From the NCBI RefSeq assembly GCF_009833495.1, contig NZ_WUWG01000006.1, positions 62,001 to 126,000 on the forward strand: a DNA stretch of 64,000 nt, given 5' to 3'. The notes under the pieces are model-generated. The model was not told where the DNA came from and did no database searches. It was given only the letters and a program-made list of their open reading frames with translations. This DNA is from Oceanomicrobium pacificus. GTDB lineage: Bacteria; Pseudomonadota; Alphaproteobacteria; Rhodobacterales; Rhodobacteraceae. The position numbers and the translations under genes were made by a program. Shown here piece after piece: positions 63,966 through 64,000 of the stretch (positions are counted from its first letter, which is position 1; each line of letters begins with the position of its first letter).

Positions 63966-64000
63966 GTAGTTTGTATTCAGAAGATTGGAATGGGGCCTAC
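63962..64000 (+). CDS. Start of an unidentified gene (cut by window edge)
   Basis: ATG at 63962 begins MSSLYSEDWNGAY and remains open to the window end. Only 13 residues are visible, so no family can be given. Coupling to the short upstream frame by ATGA supports translation. Confidence 0.35.
   Translation, partial: MSSLYSEDWNGAY

Noticed and set aside
1-64000. tRNA, rRNA, CRISPR, insertion sequences, attachment sites
   Set aside because: Looked for T-loop-like GGTTCGAATCC, regular repeats, transposase motifs and long direct repeats; none seen by eye.

Overview
The window is high-GC DNA (roughly two thirds G+C by eye) from an alphaproteobacterium, most likely a marine Rhodobacteraceae (Roseobacter-type). 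The grounds are the FrcBCAK-type sugar importer, the FDH3-type formate dehydrogenase cluster with DUF3305/DUF3306 partners, the DUF5928 glycosyltransferase, and the htpX-rsmB-heparinase-purH gene order. These are family recognitions from sequence; no database search was run. I saw no tRNA or rRNA gene, CRISPR array, insertion sequence or phage gene. Coding density is very high, many genes overlap by the 4-base ATGA, and no gene-free stretch exceeds 300 bases.

Layout. (1) 1-2189, minus: a three-gene operon encoding a small YIDP-type membrane protein, a methyltransferase with an unusual N-terminal half, and a membrane protein with a sulfatase-like start, cut by the window edge. (2) 2416-7476: a ROK repressor divergent from a frcBCAK-like sugar ABC transporter and kinase operon, with a clear operator candidate. 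(3) 7492-23171: a large formate dehydrogenase locus. Accessory and maturation genes (DUF6505, a lipoate-ligase-like protein, an Mrp/ApbC Fe-S carrier, DUF6494, a heme c protein, a polyferredoxin, DUF3305, DUF3306, a TorD-like chaperone, a Tat-target peptide) surround the alpha, beta and gamma subunits. A tungstate ABC transporter (tupBCA) follows directly, so the enzyme is probably a periplasmic, membrane-anchored tungsten formate dehydrogenase. (4) 23233-30026: a set of mostly exported phospho-chemistry proteins: a PHP-like DUF3604 protein, a DUF4956-like membrane protein, a tyrosine-phosphatase-like protein without the catalytic arginine, an atypical-kinase-like protein, a metallophosphoesterase, and a hydroxypyruvate isomerase homologue. 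This is the best candidate for an undescribed system.

(5) 30099-36316: an OmpA lipoprotein, an Ada-like repair protein divergent from nth, an adenosine-kinase-like PfkB protein, and a translationally coupled pair of a PstS-like/OmpA fusion and a TRAP-type binding protein. (6) 36392-51186: sulfotransferase divergent from a GT14-like glycosyltransferase, a HIT protein, an ABC ATPase, a zinc-finger protein, polA, an SDHAF4-like protein, htpX, rsmB, a heparinase II/III protein, purH and a CbiX-type chelatase. (7) 51306-60849: a tightly overlapping catabolic operon (M20 deacylase, peptide-type ABC transporter, aldehyde dehydrogenase, SDR, P1 peptidase), probably for an amide or peptide-like nutrient. 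(8) 60854-64000: manC and manB for GDP-mannose supply, then the start of an unidentified gene.

How the parts fit. Regions 1, 6 and 8 suggest cell-surface polysaccharide synthesis and sulfation or methylation. Region 3 is one respiratory module in which cofactor-metal uptake, maturation, export and electron transfer are genetically linked. Regions 2 and 7 are nutrient uptake coupled to the first catabolic steps. Region 4 has no obvious pathway, and its proteins share export signals and phosphate-ester chemistry.
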